A DNA stretch of 64,000 bases from Rhynchospora pubera (taxonomy: Eukaryota; Streptophyta; Magnoliopsida; Poales; Cyperaceae): NCBI GenBank assembly GCA_028095005.1, contig CM051462.1, forward strand, positions 232,084,473 to 232,148,472, given 5' to 3'. The notes below the pieces were generated by a model. It worked only from the letters and a program-made list of their open reading frames with translations. It had not been told where the DNA came from and did no database searches. Every line of letters starts with the position of its first letter. The first letter of the stretch is position 1. A program made the translations under genes and the position numbers. Positions 46,861 through 58,600 of the stretch are shown piece by piece.

Positions 46861-49800
46861 TTTTTTTTTTGGAAATGAGTGGGGAGCGCCCAGCACTCTT
46901 CATTTTCTAAAGAGCATTCCAGTAAATTTATTAAACCAAATACACAGTCAATATATCACATCAAATCAAACCCAAAAAACTCATACTCAATCAGAGAGCT
47001 TCCAAACTATGTACCCTAATCCTTAGCTCAGCAGAGCAAAAGACAAAGAAAACAGACCACAAGTTGGAATTAATACAGGCCAAACATGAAAGCAATCTTT
47101 ATCAGGGAAAATTTTTATAACACAAGCAATTGCATCATTTCTTCTGTTAATTCCTCCCCGTCTTGAACGTCTGTCCTGCCAGTAAATTCTTCAGCTATCA
47201 TCTCAGCTTCACTTCCCCACCCAAGGATCAGCACTTGCCAAGTCACATGTTCATCTCTTGCCAACCATTTCTTGAGCACTGTTTGCATGGAATCAGACCA
47301 TAATTCTGACCAATAGTAAACAACAGACTTAGTTTTCCTGCAAAACACTTTCAGATCCACAGGTGCAGTTTTGTTAAAACAACAATTATTTCTCTGCAAC
47401 CAACACGTCCAGCACACTGCAGCACAAATCAAAATAAAAACGGCTTGTTCATCCCCTTGGAGTCTATTTATAAGTAAGACTAGATCTTCCATATTTTTTG
47501 GATAACAAGTACAATTGAGATTAAAAGAGGAGAGGATCCAACTCCACATTTGATGAATATGACCGCACTGGAAAAAAGGTGATCTACTGTCTCTAAAGAA
47601 TCATAGTAAACACAATCACTATTTCCATCCCAACCTCTACTAACTAAATTATCTTTTGTTAGTAACTTTCTCTTACTAAGAAGCCAAAAAAAAATTTTGA
47701 TTTTAAGGAAAATTTTAAGGGACCAAATGTCAAAAAGTGGACAGCTTCTAACGCCCCCATCACTAATCCAATCATACATATCTTTGGTTTTAAAATTCCC
47801 TCTATTTTGAAAGTTGCCACAGAACTTGATCATCTTCCAAATTCAAGGGAGATAAATCCCTAATCATCTCTATCAACTGACCATAAACTTGTCTCTGTAA
47901 GGATGTTAAATTCCTATTAAAGTGAAGATTATGTAAATTTGTTTAGACCGTATCAGCAACTGTAACAAATTTGGATCTACAAATATTCCTACCAATCTTC
48001 ATGCATCTGTTTATATGAACTAGCTGTTAATAATTTTTTAAGGATTTCCAAAATGGTGACCAATACTGTTTATTGACAGAATTACCATACTTCTTCAATA
48101 ATAGTTGTTTCCACCAACCATGACAGTTTGGGTCTTTTAATCTCCAGACCCACTTGCACAATAAAGCTACATTCATAAGTTTTAAATCGATTATTCCCAA
48201 ACCACATTTATCTTTAGGTTTACAGAGAGAATCCCATCTACAAAGATGATAACGTTTTTTATCTCCAGAGTTCCAAAAAAAATTTGGCTCTAATTTGATC
48301 CAGTCGTTTTTTTTACACTACTTGGAATTGCATGAAAAGCCATCATATAAGTTGGTAAAGAAGACAAGACACTATTGATTAACGTAAGTTTTCCTCCATA
48401 AGATAATAAGGCCCCTTTCCAACTTTGTAATCGTCTAAAAAATCTACTAATTATGGGTTCCCAATCTAATTTGGAACATTTTCTCCAGTGTATAGGGATT
48501 CCTAGGTATGTAAGTGGCCAACTAGCCACTTCACATCCAAACATCACAGCTAGTGCAGAGGCTTTTTTAATCTCAATATTAATTGGATAGGCCTCACATT
48601 TAGAAAAAATAACTTTCATACATGTTAAGGCTTCAAAGCCAATGAAGATCCATTTCACAGCTTGAACCACCTTTTCATCTGCTTGACATAAAATTATGGT
48701 ATCATCAGCGTAATGTAAATTTATAATCTGTTTATCCTCTATTAATGGAGGGCCTAAGCCCCTAATAATACCAACTGAACTAGCTTTTTTTATCATAAAA
48801 TTCAGTGTATCTGCCACAAGGTTGAAGAGAATAGGAGAGATAGGATCTCCTTGCTTAAGGTCCCTTTTAACTTCAAAATAATATGACAATTTTCCATTAA
48901 GATTGATGCAAACAAAACCTTTATTTAAAATATCTTTCATCCAAAGAATCCATTTATATGGAAAACCCCTTGCATAAAAGCATATCTATCAAAAAGGGCC
49001 AGCTAACTCTATCATAAGCCTTTTCTAAATCAATTTTGAGCACAAGCCCTTCTTGTTTACTAATCTTTGTGGAATGGATAATTTCAGTGCAACTACAACA
49101 TTGTCGAGGATATATCTATCCTTCATAAATGCAGCTTGAGATTGGTCAATCAAAGAATTGACAATCGGCTCTAATCTGTTGGTCAAGACCTTAGTGACCC
49201 ACTTAAAAATACAATTGATCAAAGAAATAGGTCTATAATGTTTGATATCATCAGCATTGAGTTTTTTAGGAATTAAACTAATCATGGTCCGATTGAATTT
49301 AGAAATATCTATTTCATGATTGTAAAATTTATTAAACATCTCTAAAATGTCATCTTTGATCACCTCCCAATATTTATAATAGAAGGCAAAAGAAATACCG
49401 TCAGGTCCAGGAGATTTTTCTCCAACAGAGGAGAACAAAGCATCCTTTATCTCTAATTCAGAAAAAGGTTGGATAAGAGTTAAGCAATCTACGGCAGACA
49501 CTTTATCTGAGTCTGCCCAAAAATCTTCATGCAGTAATTGTTTATAGTAATCTATAATATGAGATTCTATAATATGTAAATCATTAGAAACCAGGCCATT
49601 AATCTTTATGCTCATAGTGAAGTTTCTTCTTCTATTTTGAGAGGCAATTTTATGGAAATAATTGGTATTATTATCTTCTTTAAGCAGCCAATCACTCTTG
49701 GCTCTAAGATTCCAATATTTTTGTTCTTCAACAAAAATTGTATCTAAATCTTGTTGAGCCTTTAAATATTCAAGGCACTCATCTTCTAACCAGTCTCTAT

Positions 49801-50080
49801 CTTCCTGGATTAGTTGTAAATGATCTATCTTAGACAGAATATCTGATTTATGTCTCTTAACCTCCCTATAGTAATTCCTAGCCCAAACTCTCATCTTTTT
49901 TCGTAAACCCTTTATCTTCTTACTAATAGAAATAGCTATATCTGGACTATTTTGAAAATCATTCCACCACTTAGGAACCAATTTAGAGAACTCTTCAATC
50001 TCAGACCAAGCACTATCATATCTAAAGATGTGAGAATGGGTATTATTATCATTAGTATTCAAAAGTAGTGGAGAATGATC
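46861..50080 (-). mobile_element. 5'-truncated L1-type LINE
   Basis: The element is bounded by a 14-16-bp target site duplication (46847-46862 and 50081-50096) and ends in a poly(A) tail (about 11 T on the plus strand from 46861). On the minus strand it begins within the endonuclease at the Asp-His-Ser-Pro of its last conserved motif, then has the reverse transcriptase and a C-terminal zinc-binding domain. The upstream ORF1 and most of the endonuclease are missing, as expected from incomplete reverse transcription. Confidence 0.92.
47115..50080 (-). pseudogene. LINE reverse transcriptase ORF2, frame-broken
   Basis: Pieces in order on the minus strand are: the spacer and finger region of the RT (50080-49025; KSPGPDGISFAFYYKYW, LIPKKLNADDIKHYRPISL, QAAFMKDRYILDN); the palm and thumb (48940-48290; LKQGDPISPILFNL, the catalytic HYADD at 48701-48715, YLGIPIHWRKC); the zf-RVT domain (47833-47480; SCPLFDIWSLK, KIFFWLL, DHLF); and the C-terminal part (47549-47115). 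Frame breaks lie near 49080, near 48965, near 48305 in a run of eight A, and in the 48.0-47.5 kb section. It cannot make a working enzyme; it would have copied the element's own RNA. Confidence 0.9.
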
Positions 50081-50507
50081 ATAGACAATAAAAGTTAACA
50101 AAAATAAACAGTTGAAACTTGAAAAGGATTAAGTATTGATTAAAAATGGGATAAATCTTATGTGAGAGTTCACAAGAAATTATTTCGTCAGTGGTCCAGG
50201 CCATCTTCAAAAACCCCTAATTTGTTTTGCGCTGATATTTTAAGTCTACATTTTAATTGGGATGCCTGACCCATAATATTTTATAGCTAGCTTCATCATA
50301 GTCATAGCACTACTAGTATCTTTACTCTAATATTTTTAAAATAATAATACACTATTTATTATTTCTTGTAAGAAATAAATTGCCACTTGTTTTCACATAT
50401 GGAATTATAAAATAAAATCATTGGATTGACAGCCGGATGTCGCTTTTGCTAATTGCTACTTAGTAGACAATATTTGTTGTTTTCCTTTATTTGTTTGGTT
50501 CGATGTG

Positions 50508-50513
50508 AAAAAA
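50508..50513 (-). terminator. Pol III T-run terminator of the MRP RNA gene
   Basis: Six T on the minus strand, about 6 bases after the closing P1 strand. Confidence 0.75.
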
Positions 50514-50763
50514 GGGAAGGAAACACAGAAGAGTAAGCCCCGTTATGTTGGCCCAAACAAGTAGGCGCAGTGAATAACTGTATAAGATCGGCTATAGACC
50601 TCTGACACCTGGTCCATTGGGCTCCACACAGGTCTCCGCCCCCTCCCGCAGCAGGCGGGCCAGATGTCAAGAGATACCGCGTCTATGCGGTCGCATCTCT
50701 GCGAGTGAAGCCCGGGGACTTTCCAGAGCCTTGTGGCCCAATCACCGCTATCTGTGTTCCGGT
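50514..50763 (-). ncRNA. RNase MRP RNA (7-2 RNA)
   Basis: This is the RNA core of RNase MRP, which acts in the nucleolus on pre-rRNA. On the minus strand the transcript has CR-I GGAAAGTCCCCGG (plus 50712-50724), as in human MRP RNA; a GCAGAGATGC hairpin with the MRP-type GARAR loop (50693-50702); and the 3' CR-V AACGGGGCTTACT (50532-50544), again as in human (ACGGGGCTCATT). The 5' GGAACACAG (50752-50760) pairs with the 3' CTGTGTTTCC (50519-50528) to form helix P1. About 250 nt fits the plant RNA. A T6 terminator follows at 50508-50513. The exact start is inferred from the TATA box. The several small ORFs across it are shadows. Confidence 0.85.
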
Positions 50764-50786
50764 GCGAAGGCAATTTCCGCATTGCC

Positions 50787-50827
50787 TTATATAGATTCCA
50801 TTTGCTCTACAGAATAAGTTGTGGGAC
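50787..50827 (-). promoter_or_regulatory. USE and TATA box of the MRP RNA gene
   Basis: On the minus strand GTCCCACAACT (50827-50817) matches the plant upstream sequence element RTCCCACATCG in 9 of 11 positions. TATATAA (50793-50787) follows after 23 bases. That spacing is the one plants use for Pol III snRNA-type genes (U6, U3, MRP); Pol II genes have about ten bases more. Confidence 0.82.
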
Positions 50828-50834
50828 TAAAGCA

Positions 50835-51235
50835 TTAAGTAAATGCGTTTCTTCTCCGGGTCTCGCTCTGCAGCATCGCTTGGATTTCGTTCTCCATCTT
50901 CAATAAACGCTCCGCAGTTAACACACCACACCGCCTTCTCTGCAGAATATTTCTCCAAAAAGGAACAAAAAGAATGAGCGGCAGGAAGAGGAAGAGAGAT
51001 TCACTCTCGCTCTCCCTTTCTATCCCTCTGAAAAATCAAAGCTTCAGGTCTCCTTGGAGATTGTAAGGGCGTAGCAATAGAGGTCAGCAACACAAAGAGA
51101 AGGGTGTCGGCCGCCATGAGGCGCTGGAAAGGATGGAGCGCCTGGATTTTGGTGTTCTATAGCTCAGAGCAGTGTGGAGAGGAGAGGAGAGGAGAAAGGA
51201 AACGAAAGTATTTTTTCCGTTTTGTCTTCTTTTCG
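50835..51235 (-). other. GC-rich exon-like stretch, not assigned
   Basis: On the minus strand a CT-rich leader (51170-51230) precedes an ATG at about 51118 in good context, opening MAADTLLFVLLTSIATPLQS and stopping after some 38 codons. Other frames are also open for short runs. It could be a first exon of a lost gene or the 5' region of one on the plus strand. No domain is seen. Confidence 0.25.
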
Positions 51236-51329
51236 TTTGATTATTGATTTTGAAATAAAATGTTAATTTGTAGAAGGCACTCCAGCACCTTGATGCAGAC
51301 ATCCTTTGTTGCATCATTTTTATTTTAAT

Positions 51330-53640
51330 TAAATTCTCCTTTACAAGACAAGATTGAGCTGGTCAAGATTATACTGGGATGCTCATCAAGTCATCATGTT
51401 TTTTTTTAGGGTCTGCTCATCATGTTTTGAGAATTCTTTTATTAAATTCTCCGCTCCATCCTCTTTACAGCCCCTGGAATTGAGATGCTCATCAGCCGCT
51501 TTAGGGACTCTGGATGCTGGTCAAGATTTAGCTGATACAGTGGTGGAGGTTAAAGTCTGTTAATGAGACAATAATATTAAATTAATTACAGTTAAGAAAT
51601 AGAAAGATGTTTGATTATCCTCAGAAGAATTTTTGCTCTGCATCTATCCACCAGTCTTATCGCCAGAAGCCAAATATAAAGATCTTTAACCTCGCACACC
51701 ACTGTTACATACTGCACAGAAGGTGTTCGATTAAATATCCAAGCTAAAATTGTTTGATGTTTTCTAGATTTTAGGTTTATTTAGTTTGATCCTTGATCCT
51801 TGATCCTGTCAAGGTTTTAGTCTTTCGAATGTTATTTTTCATTTCATGATGTGTAACGTGTCGCAGAATTTGGTTGCTAATTTTATACACACTTTGATCA
51901 GAATTAGTATCGTTTTCTACATGTAAATGCTAAAAGTCTAAAACTGGATCGTTTACAAGATTTATTATTGATTATCAAATGGAGAAGCTCCAATTGAAAT
52001 GAAGAGCTTTTTTTTTTATTCTGTGAGATTAAATGATTTTAGCTTATTATCTTCTTTGTTTTTATCTTAATGGTCCTCAATTTTATGCATTTCTTATTTA
52101 TCAGCCTACCAAATATTGCATTTGAATATTGCCTATCCAGGTTGGTATAGATAAAATAGCAATCATTATCAACCTTTGAATAATAAAAGAAAAAGTTAAG
52201 AAACATTTGTGTGTGTGTATATCGCGGCTTCACATTACCTGTTATCGTAAGAGATGTAGATAAGCAACAATTTTTATGCTCTTACATTTCTCATAAAGCG
52301 ATTGAGTTTGTAGGATGTAAAAAAATTGATAACCATGCTAATTAAGTAATGGATAAATGTCCTCACATAGTCACATTGGGCCGTGCAAAATGGTCAATAT
52401 ATAAATATAACATTGTCTGAATTAATAACTACAATTTTTTTCAATATAAAATTTGCAAACTGAAAATAATAAATACCCTACATACTAATACAGCATCCAC
52501 TAATCATTTTCATATTAAATAAAAAAAATTCGAATTCTTTTCAATCTACAAACAGTGAAGCTCATGTTAGTTTTAATATATGATATGATTCAAATTCGGA
52601 TTCATTAAAATGTTATGATTTACATGCAAGTTCACATGTAAAATATATTTAATTATTCAAATGCAAAATAACTGAAAATGAATTATTTAAAAAGTACAAA
52701 TACAGTCATTGTTACATCCCGCACCGAGTCACGGATCGTGGCTGCGTGAGGACTTGAGAGAATCTTATACATCTGTCTGATGGCCCGTCGATGTACGTAA
52801 CAAAATATTACCTACAAAGCTCTATAAATATATCTTATGCATATATTAGATGTCAAAAGAAACAACCAGATCAGCTATAAAGCTCGACAATTGTTTATTT
52901 ATTGACCCAATATTTTTATTTATAATTAATTAACTTAACAAAATTAAATAAGATTAGATTAATTGACATAACGCATAATATATTTTACAAAGATAAATGA
53001 TTCTTAATTTTCTAGAATCCTAATTAATCGATCTGAAGGACCGAAAATTCGATTTCATTTTCTTTTTTAATTTCAAAAATAACATCATAGCAAAGACCAA
53101 GTATTCCGTCAAATATACCCGTCACAATTTTAATAAACAAATTTGATAAAAGCCAAACGAGGACTAAAATGCGATGGTAACGCTAGTAGGTAGTTGCCAA
53201 TTCATTACTTTATTCATAATAATTTCTATTTTATACTTGCGTTTTTTTTATTTTTCTTTCCATATATTTTAGCACATACGCCTTAAACGTAGTGTAATAA
53301 TTAAAGAAAGAAATATCTATTGATTATTAAGGTATAAATGCATATCTATGACAAGTTGACAACAATCGCCGAACGATGGAGGCAAATTAGGTACATATAT
53401 AAAAGAACAGAATTATGTTGCCTAAACCTACAACCAGAAAATTGGCATCCTTAGTTTAATTCTGTTTTATGGCCTTTTGGCTGCGATGGGATACACATGC
53501 CTTCTATTGTAAAACTGCTTTATTTTAATGAAATCCCATTGGCAATTTGCTTTTTTTTAAAAAAAAAAATTGGTATCTATAAAAGGAATTATTAAATATA
53601 TTATTTCATTGGTTTATAACTATAAAAAACGGGATACACA
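51330..53640. other. AT-rich intergenic region, no gene seen
   Basis: It contains a (TG)n tract at 52208-52220 and an LTR-end-like fragment at 52710-52870 but no supportable gene. A short word, 'gggatacacatgc', is repeated at 53487 and 53631. Confidence 0.45.
52710..52870. repeat. LTR-end-like fragment
   Basis: Starts TGTTACATCCCGCACCGAG and resembles 24105-24260, including 'atggcc.gtcgatgtacgt'-type text. Too short and lone to classify beyond a likely LTR retrotransposon relic. Confidence 0.35.
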
Positions 53641-53795
53641 TGCTTTTTTTATAGTTTCCCGTTGTTTATGGCAATTTTTTTTAAGAATATCCATAACGAA
53701 TAATATATAAAAGAATATATTTTAATGAAATCCCTAAGTTTCCCGTTGTTTCCTGTTCCCCATTTGTTTTTCTTCCCCAATCCAATCATAAACCA

Positions 53796-54110
53796 ATGGA
53801 GAAGAGTTATGGGGCAGTTAGCCATGGTGCGGAGCAGTGGGACGATTATCATGCTTGCATTAGTAAGGCACCTCGTACTTGGTTTTTCACTGCTGCTGGG
53901 GCTTCTGCGGCTGTTGCAACTTCTATTGCTACCAACTCATATGATTGGATTGGGCCCGGTACTATGACTTTAGTCGTTGCAGCTACTTCCGTACTCGATC
54001 ATTCGATGGGACGCTGGCTATGTAAGAGAAAACATGCAAAGCTCCAAAAAATGCTTCAAAATATACACAAACAAAGGCAAGAACTGCAACTGCCAAATCA
54101 GTTCTTTTGA
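53796..54110 (+). CDS. Small hypothetical protein with two hydrophobic segments
   Basis: A 104-aa frame, MEKSYGAVSHGAEQWDDYH... to ...KQRQELQLPNQFF. The start lies in good context (ACCAATGGAG) and 'aatatataaaag' about 90 bases upstream could be a TATA box. Residues about 29-45 (WFFTAAGASAAVATSIA) and 54-68 (GTMTLVVAATSVLDH) are weakly hydrophobic; the C-terminal 35 residues are basic and Gln-rich, likely helical. Composition is protein-like and the frame is the longest in the neighbourhood, but I recognise no family. It could be a small membrane or organelle protein, or a chance ORF. Confidence 0.45.
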   Translation: MEKSYGAVSHGAEQWDDYHACISKAPRTWFFTAAGASAAVATSIATNSYDWIGPGTMTLVVAATSVLDHSMGRWLCKRKHAKLQKMLQNIHKQRQELQLPNQFF

Positions 54111-54119
54111 ATGATAATT

Positions 54120-55150
54120 TCTTTTGAATTTAAAAGCCTTTTCAGTTTAGGTTCCAGCTTTATGTTATTTTTCCTTCTATCATTTTTCTTTACTATATAT
54201 CTATGTGGTAGACACATATGAATGAGACATCACCATAGTTAGATCTGTTCAGCAAATGATCTAATTTTATTGCCAGAGGACCTATGGAGATAATGGAATT
54301 TATTGTTGTACTTATATTTTATTGAGTTTGGATTTGGATTAGGAGTCGTTGGATTAATTAATGCCACTTTGCTTGCTGATTTTAAATATTAAAAATTTTA
54401 ATTTTTGAATAATCATTACTTTAATTTTCGATTGAATGTCAGAATAATGGATCAGCTGTTTTTCTACTTATTATGTTTACTTGTTTATAAGGCTCTCCTA
54501 AATTATAATTGGATGAAACTTTATGTATATTCTTAAAAAAATTACAAGAAATATAATGATGTAATTTTTTATAGTTTAGATTTATAAATTTTTTAATTAT
54601 TTTATGTTATTTATTTCATATTTCGGAATATATTTATTATATGCCCATTATTAGTTGTAAATTTGTAATTATGATACAAGATTAAAAAAAAAAATTCGTA
54701 ATAATATATTGATTGGCATATAAACAAAATCATTATGTATTTCTCTAATAGAATAATGATAATATTATTGATACAAAGGAACAAAATCATAATGATGATA
54801 ACTATTATGAGGATTGCTGCTATGCGTAGCAAAGATGGGTCCCATTCTACGCATTTGTTCTCAAATTTTATTTTATACTTCAAATGACCGACCAAAATTT
54901 ATACTTCGAGTAAATGCATCGAACAACAAGAAGCAGAGAGTATTATAATCCATATTTTTTTTATGCTATGGACTATGGACAAAAATGCATAATAATATTT
55001 TGAGGCTCTGAATCGCACTCGCATAACATATTTTCTCAAACTCTTCTGTAGTGAAATGTTTTTATAACCACGATATTGGCACGAATCTTTACTCCAGTTG
55101 ACGATGTTTTTTCTCAATTTTCTTTTCGTTTTTGGTTGCTAGCAGATGGT
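54120..55150. other. AT-rich intergenic region, no gene seen
   Basis: Low-complexity AT sequence with no repeat boundary or domain. Confidence 0.45.
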
Positions 55151-55156
55151 TCTTTA

Positions 55157-55305
55157 GGGGCCGTTTGGATCGAATATGAAAAATAATCTATTTCTAAACA
55201 GAAAATATTGAAAAATATATAATTTTGTGAAGAATTTGAATAGTTAGGAATAAATTTCCGTCTAAAAATTTACTATTCTTACTTATTCCTTACCCATCCA
55301 AACGG
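55157..55305. mobile_element. GTTTGGAT-type MITE
   Basis: Begins GGGGCCGTTTGGATCG and ends CATCCAAACGGAA, about 150 bp, with 'aattttgtgaagaatttgaa' inside as in the copies at 1-100 and 17334-17483. Confidence 0.6.
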
Positions 55306-55664
55306 AATTTGCTATTTATTTCCGTGATTACGACTTAATAGTTTGACAGCCTCTAGATGAAAAAATATTATCACATATCAACCGTTCTAAATTCACAGAA
55401 GCAAAAAATTTCGATTCTATTTAAATTCCAATTTGTGAAAACAAGTTCATGTTGTTCGTTGTCCTGGTCAGAACGAAAGCACATATCACCGCTAACGATG
55501 TCTTAAATATCTTGTTATCAAACATTAATTTAGCTCCCTCCGGCTAAACAAAACCAACAAAGACATACATATATATAGGATAGCCATTGATTTTTATCAC
55601 TATCCACCTTGTCCTTTCTCCATCTTTTGAAAAATCAATGATGAACACCAATAAATAACAGGTC

Positions 55665-58600
55665 TTAGATTGAACGGAATCCAGGAACTTTGCTAAGGCC
55701 CATTTTTGAAAGAACTTTTCTCTGCAAGGCAGGAGGTTCGCGAAGACCCATGCTCTCGCTAAATTCTGTCGCTAGGTTCACAAGCCTCAACTTATCTTGG
55801 CCAACACCCTTTGCTGAGTTGTAGTAACCGAGCCAAGCTTGGTAAGCACGCTCTTTATTTCTCATGTCAATACGTGCAAGTACTTCCAAAATCTGTACAG
55901 ATGCAAACATGAAAATGTCAACTGTAAGCTATTAAAATACAGGAAGGGATGAATGTTTTAATTTTTGGCTATTTATACTATTTCCAACGGCACTTCCGAG
56001 TAATAGCCATATTTTTAGTTGTTTAACAACCATCATCAAAACTTTGCAGTTTTACACCACAAACAATCAATAGCAAAAATGACAATTTGAATAAATTTCT
56101 CTTACAAAGATGTCAAATTACTCCCAACTAGTTCATCAAAATTTAGAGGTTAGCATCCACACCTCAAAGAAGAACCAGTGGACACTAGGAAGATGAATAC
56201 AATGATTGCAAATTTTCCTATCACATTAGATATCTTTTTTCTTTCCCAAATACTGTAAGAAAAGTTGGACATTAGCTGCCAATACCTGAATGGTAGGTGT
56301 CATATTGACTATTGCAATTATTATAAAACAAACACAAAAAGAATTTATTACCTTCCCTTGGCAACCTGGGTCCGGTTGGCATGGTGCAGCCTCTGTTATA
56401 GGTAAATCCTTGACTGTATTGAGAAAACATATTTCCCATGGAGCTAACATTAGTATGCCTTGGCCTTCCTTCCCTTTTCGTCCTGTTCGACCAAGTCTGT
56501 GTATATACTGCTCTCTGTCAGAAGGCATCCCTATCTGAAAATCGGAAAGGGGAAAAAACATACCAGATATAATGAAGTAGATAAAATCACAGTTCTCATA
56601 AAACCATTTTTGCTTGTATTGACTTTTCTGGCATGTGTAAATACATTACTGCATAATCATGCCTAGTTTTTACAGTTGGGAAGTAGATTCCATTTTGTCC
56701 TTTTTATTCATGTCTTTGTTTTTTTTTTATTCTTTTAGTACTGCCAACTTTAAAATGTCACTAAAAATAAATTCAAAAAAAATTAATAATATATAGCATA
56801 AGTCATTACAGAAAATACCTGTATGACAAGTGTGACATCAGGATAGTCAACGCCTCTAGCCGACACATCAGAGCTTACTAAAATAAGCCCCTTCGATTGT
56901 CTGAATTCTTGTGAAACCCTAGTTCGGTAGGCCTGAGTTTTTCTCGAATGAATCTCTCGAACCTTAAATTTCAAGCCAGCTAGCACCTCAGCTACTAGAG
57001 CTGTTACCATAGCAGTTGTACAGAAGACGATCACCTACACTTACATTCACAACTGTCAAAATAAAAACCCAATAAAAGGAGATGCCAATAGAAAAAAAAA
57101 GGCTTTTATTTTATGTTTTTGTTATTAATATAATTATTTATTACTTTTTAATTACTATTTTTCGGTAACCTGACCTGCTGGGTTTCTTTTCTGGCCTACC
57201 CCAACTTGTTTGGGACAAAAGGCTTAGTTGTTGTTGTTATACCCAAATTACAAAATCACAAACCAGGAAATAAGGCCCCAAATTGCACAGAAATGTGTAA
57301 GAATTAACCCTTTTTACTATTTCTTCAAATGCTCTGACAACTAACATAACGGTTTATCAACAAAGGAACACAATTAGGCATTTACAAAGATTATATTCGA
57401 AGAGGAAGGTTCTTAGTCATAATTCAACAATTCTTGTGTATGAGCAATTGTATGAGGTATCTTGAGGAAACAATAGAGAGATCAGATTAAGTAATAATGA
57501 CCAAATAATACCACCCACCTTGTAATCAGAATCTTGTGAAATATGCTCTGTCAATAACCGATGTAGAACTGAAAGCTGCTTCTCAAGAGGTGCAATCAAA
57601 TACATCTGTCTGACCTGATGCATCCATAAAACGATAAAAACGATATTCTTCTTTCCTAGTACAGGGAATTTCTGAATACACCCTAAAAGCCTCAAAAGTA
57701 GTTATGACTTTCCAATACTAAAATATGTAATATAATGTGTACATACATGAAGCAACAGCTGCAACCCTTGCATCTATTTAGGTAACAAACTAACAATGTA
57801 ATATACCCATAAAAGATTTTTTGTTTATTGAGTAAAGAGTAAAGACACAAGGAGAAATGGAGTCCAGATTCTTTAGTAAATTATTTAAGTTTGAATTTGA
57901 AGGTACACATGACATTTTGCCGCTTTAGAGTAGTAAGTCAGTAACCATGGGGAAAAAAATGCAAAAAACTCTATACCTGTGCATGTGTTTCCTCAGTTCC
58001 CTCCTCAACTGTGCTGACAAACTCGTGATCTTTTCTCATGGCAACATGACAGATTTGTTTGACCTACACAATATGAACATATCAATTGTTCCGTGCACAT
58101 AAATATATATAATTTGGTAAAGCTAGTCCCTATAAACTTTAAATCAAACATCAGCTTTGAAAACAAGGCCTCAATTAGGACAGGATTGTGCAATTCCTGG
58201 TTATGCAATTCTTCTCTATTAAGACCAAATTTAATCCCATACATGTAGGAGAAGCAAAACACAAAAAGAAGGTCAGGAGTACAAGAGAATAAAAGGAAAA
58301 CGAGAAGCATGGCATATTATAAATTACCTCTTTTGGAACTGTGGCAGAAAATAGAAGTGTTTGTCTCTCTTTTGGCAAAGCAGCGATGATCCTCTCTATA
58401 TCCCTTCGAAATCCCATGTCTAACAATCGATCGGCTTCATCTAATACAAGGACTTTCACACCCTTCAGCCGAGCCTGAAATCCTGTTGTGTTCTCTATGT
58501 GGTCCTTCAGCCTTCCAGGAGTTGCTATTAGTATCTGAATAATTAATCACGGGTTACAAGCTTGGGTACAGTATGATTTCAGTATGAGATTCTATCAGCA

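Noticed and set aside
50449..50817. Three small ORFs, one with a P-loop-like GPQGSGKS reading
   Set aside because: The stretch is the RNase MRP RNA gene; the P-loop-like text comes from the conserved GGAAAGTCCCC block in a frame that closes at once.
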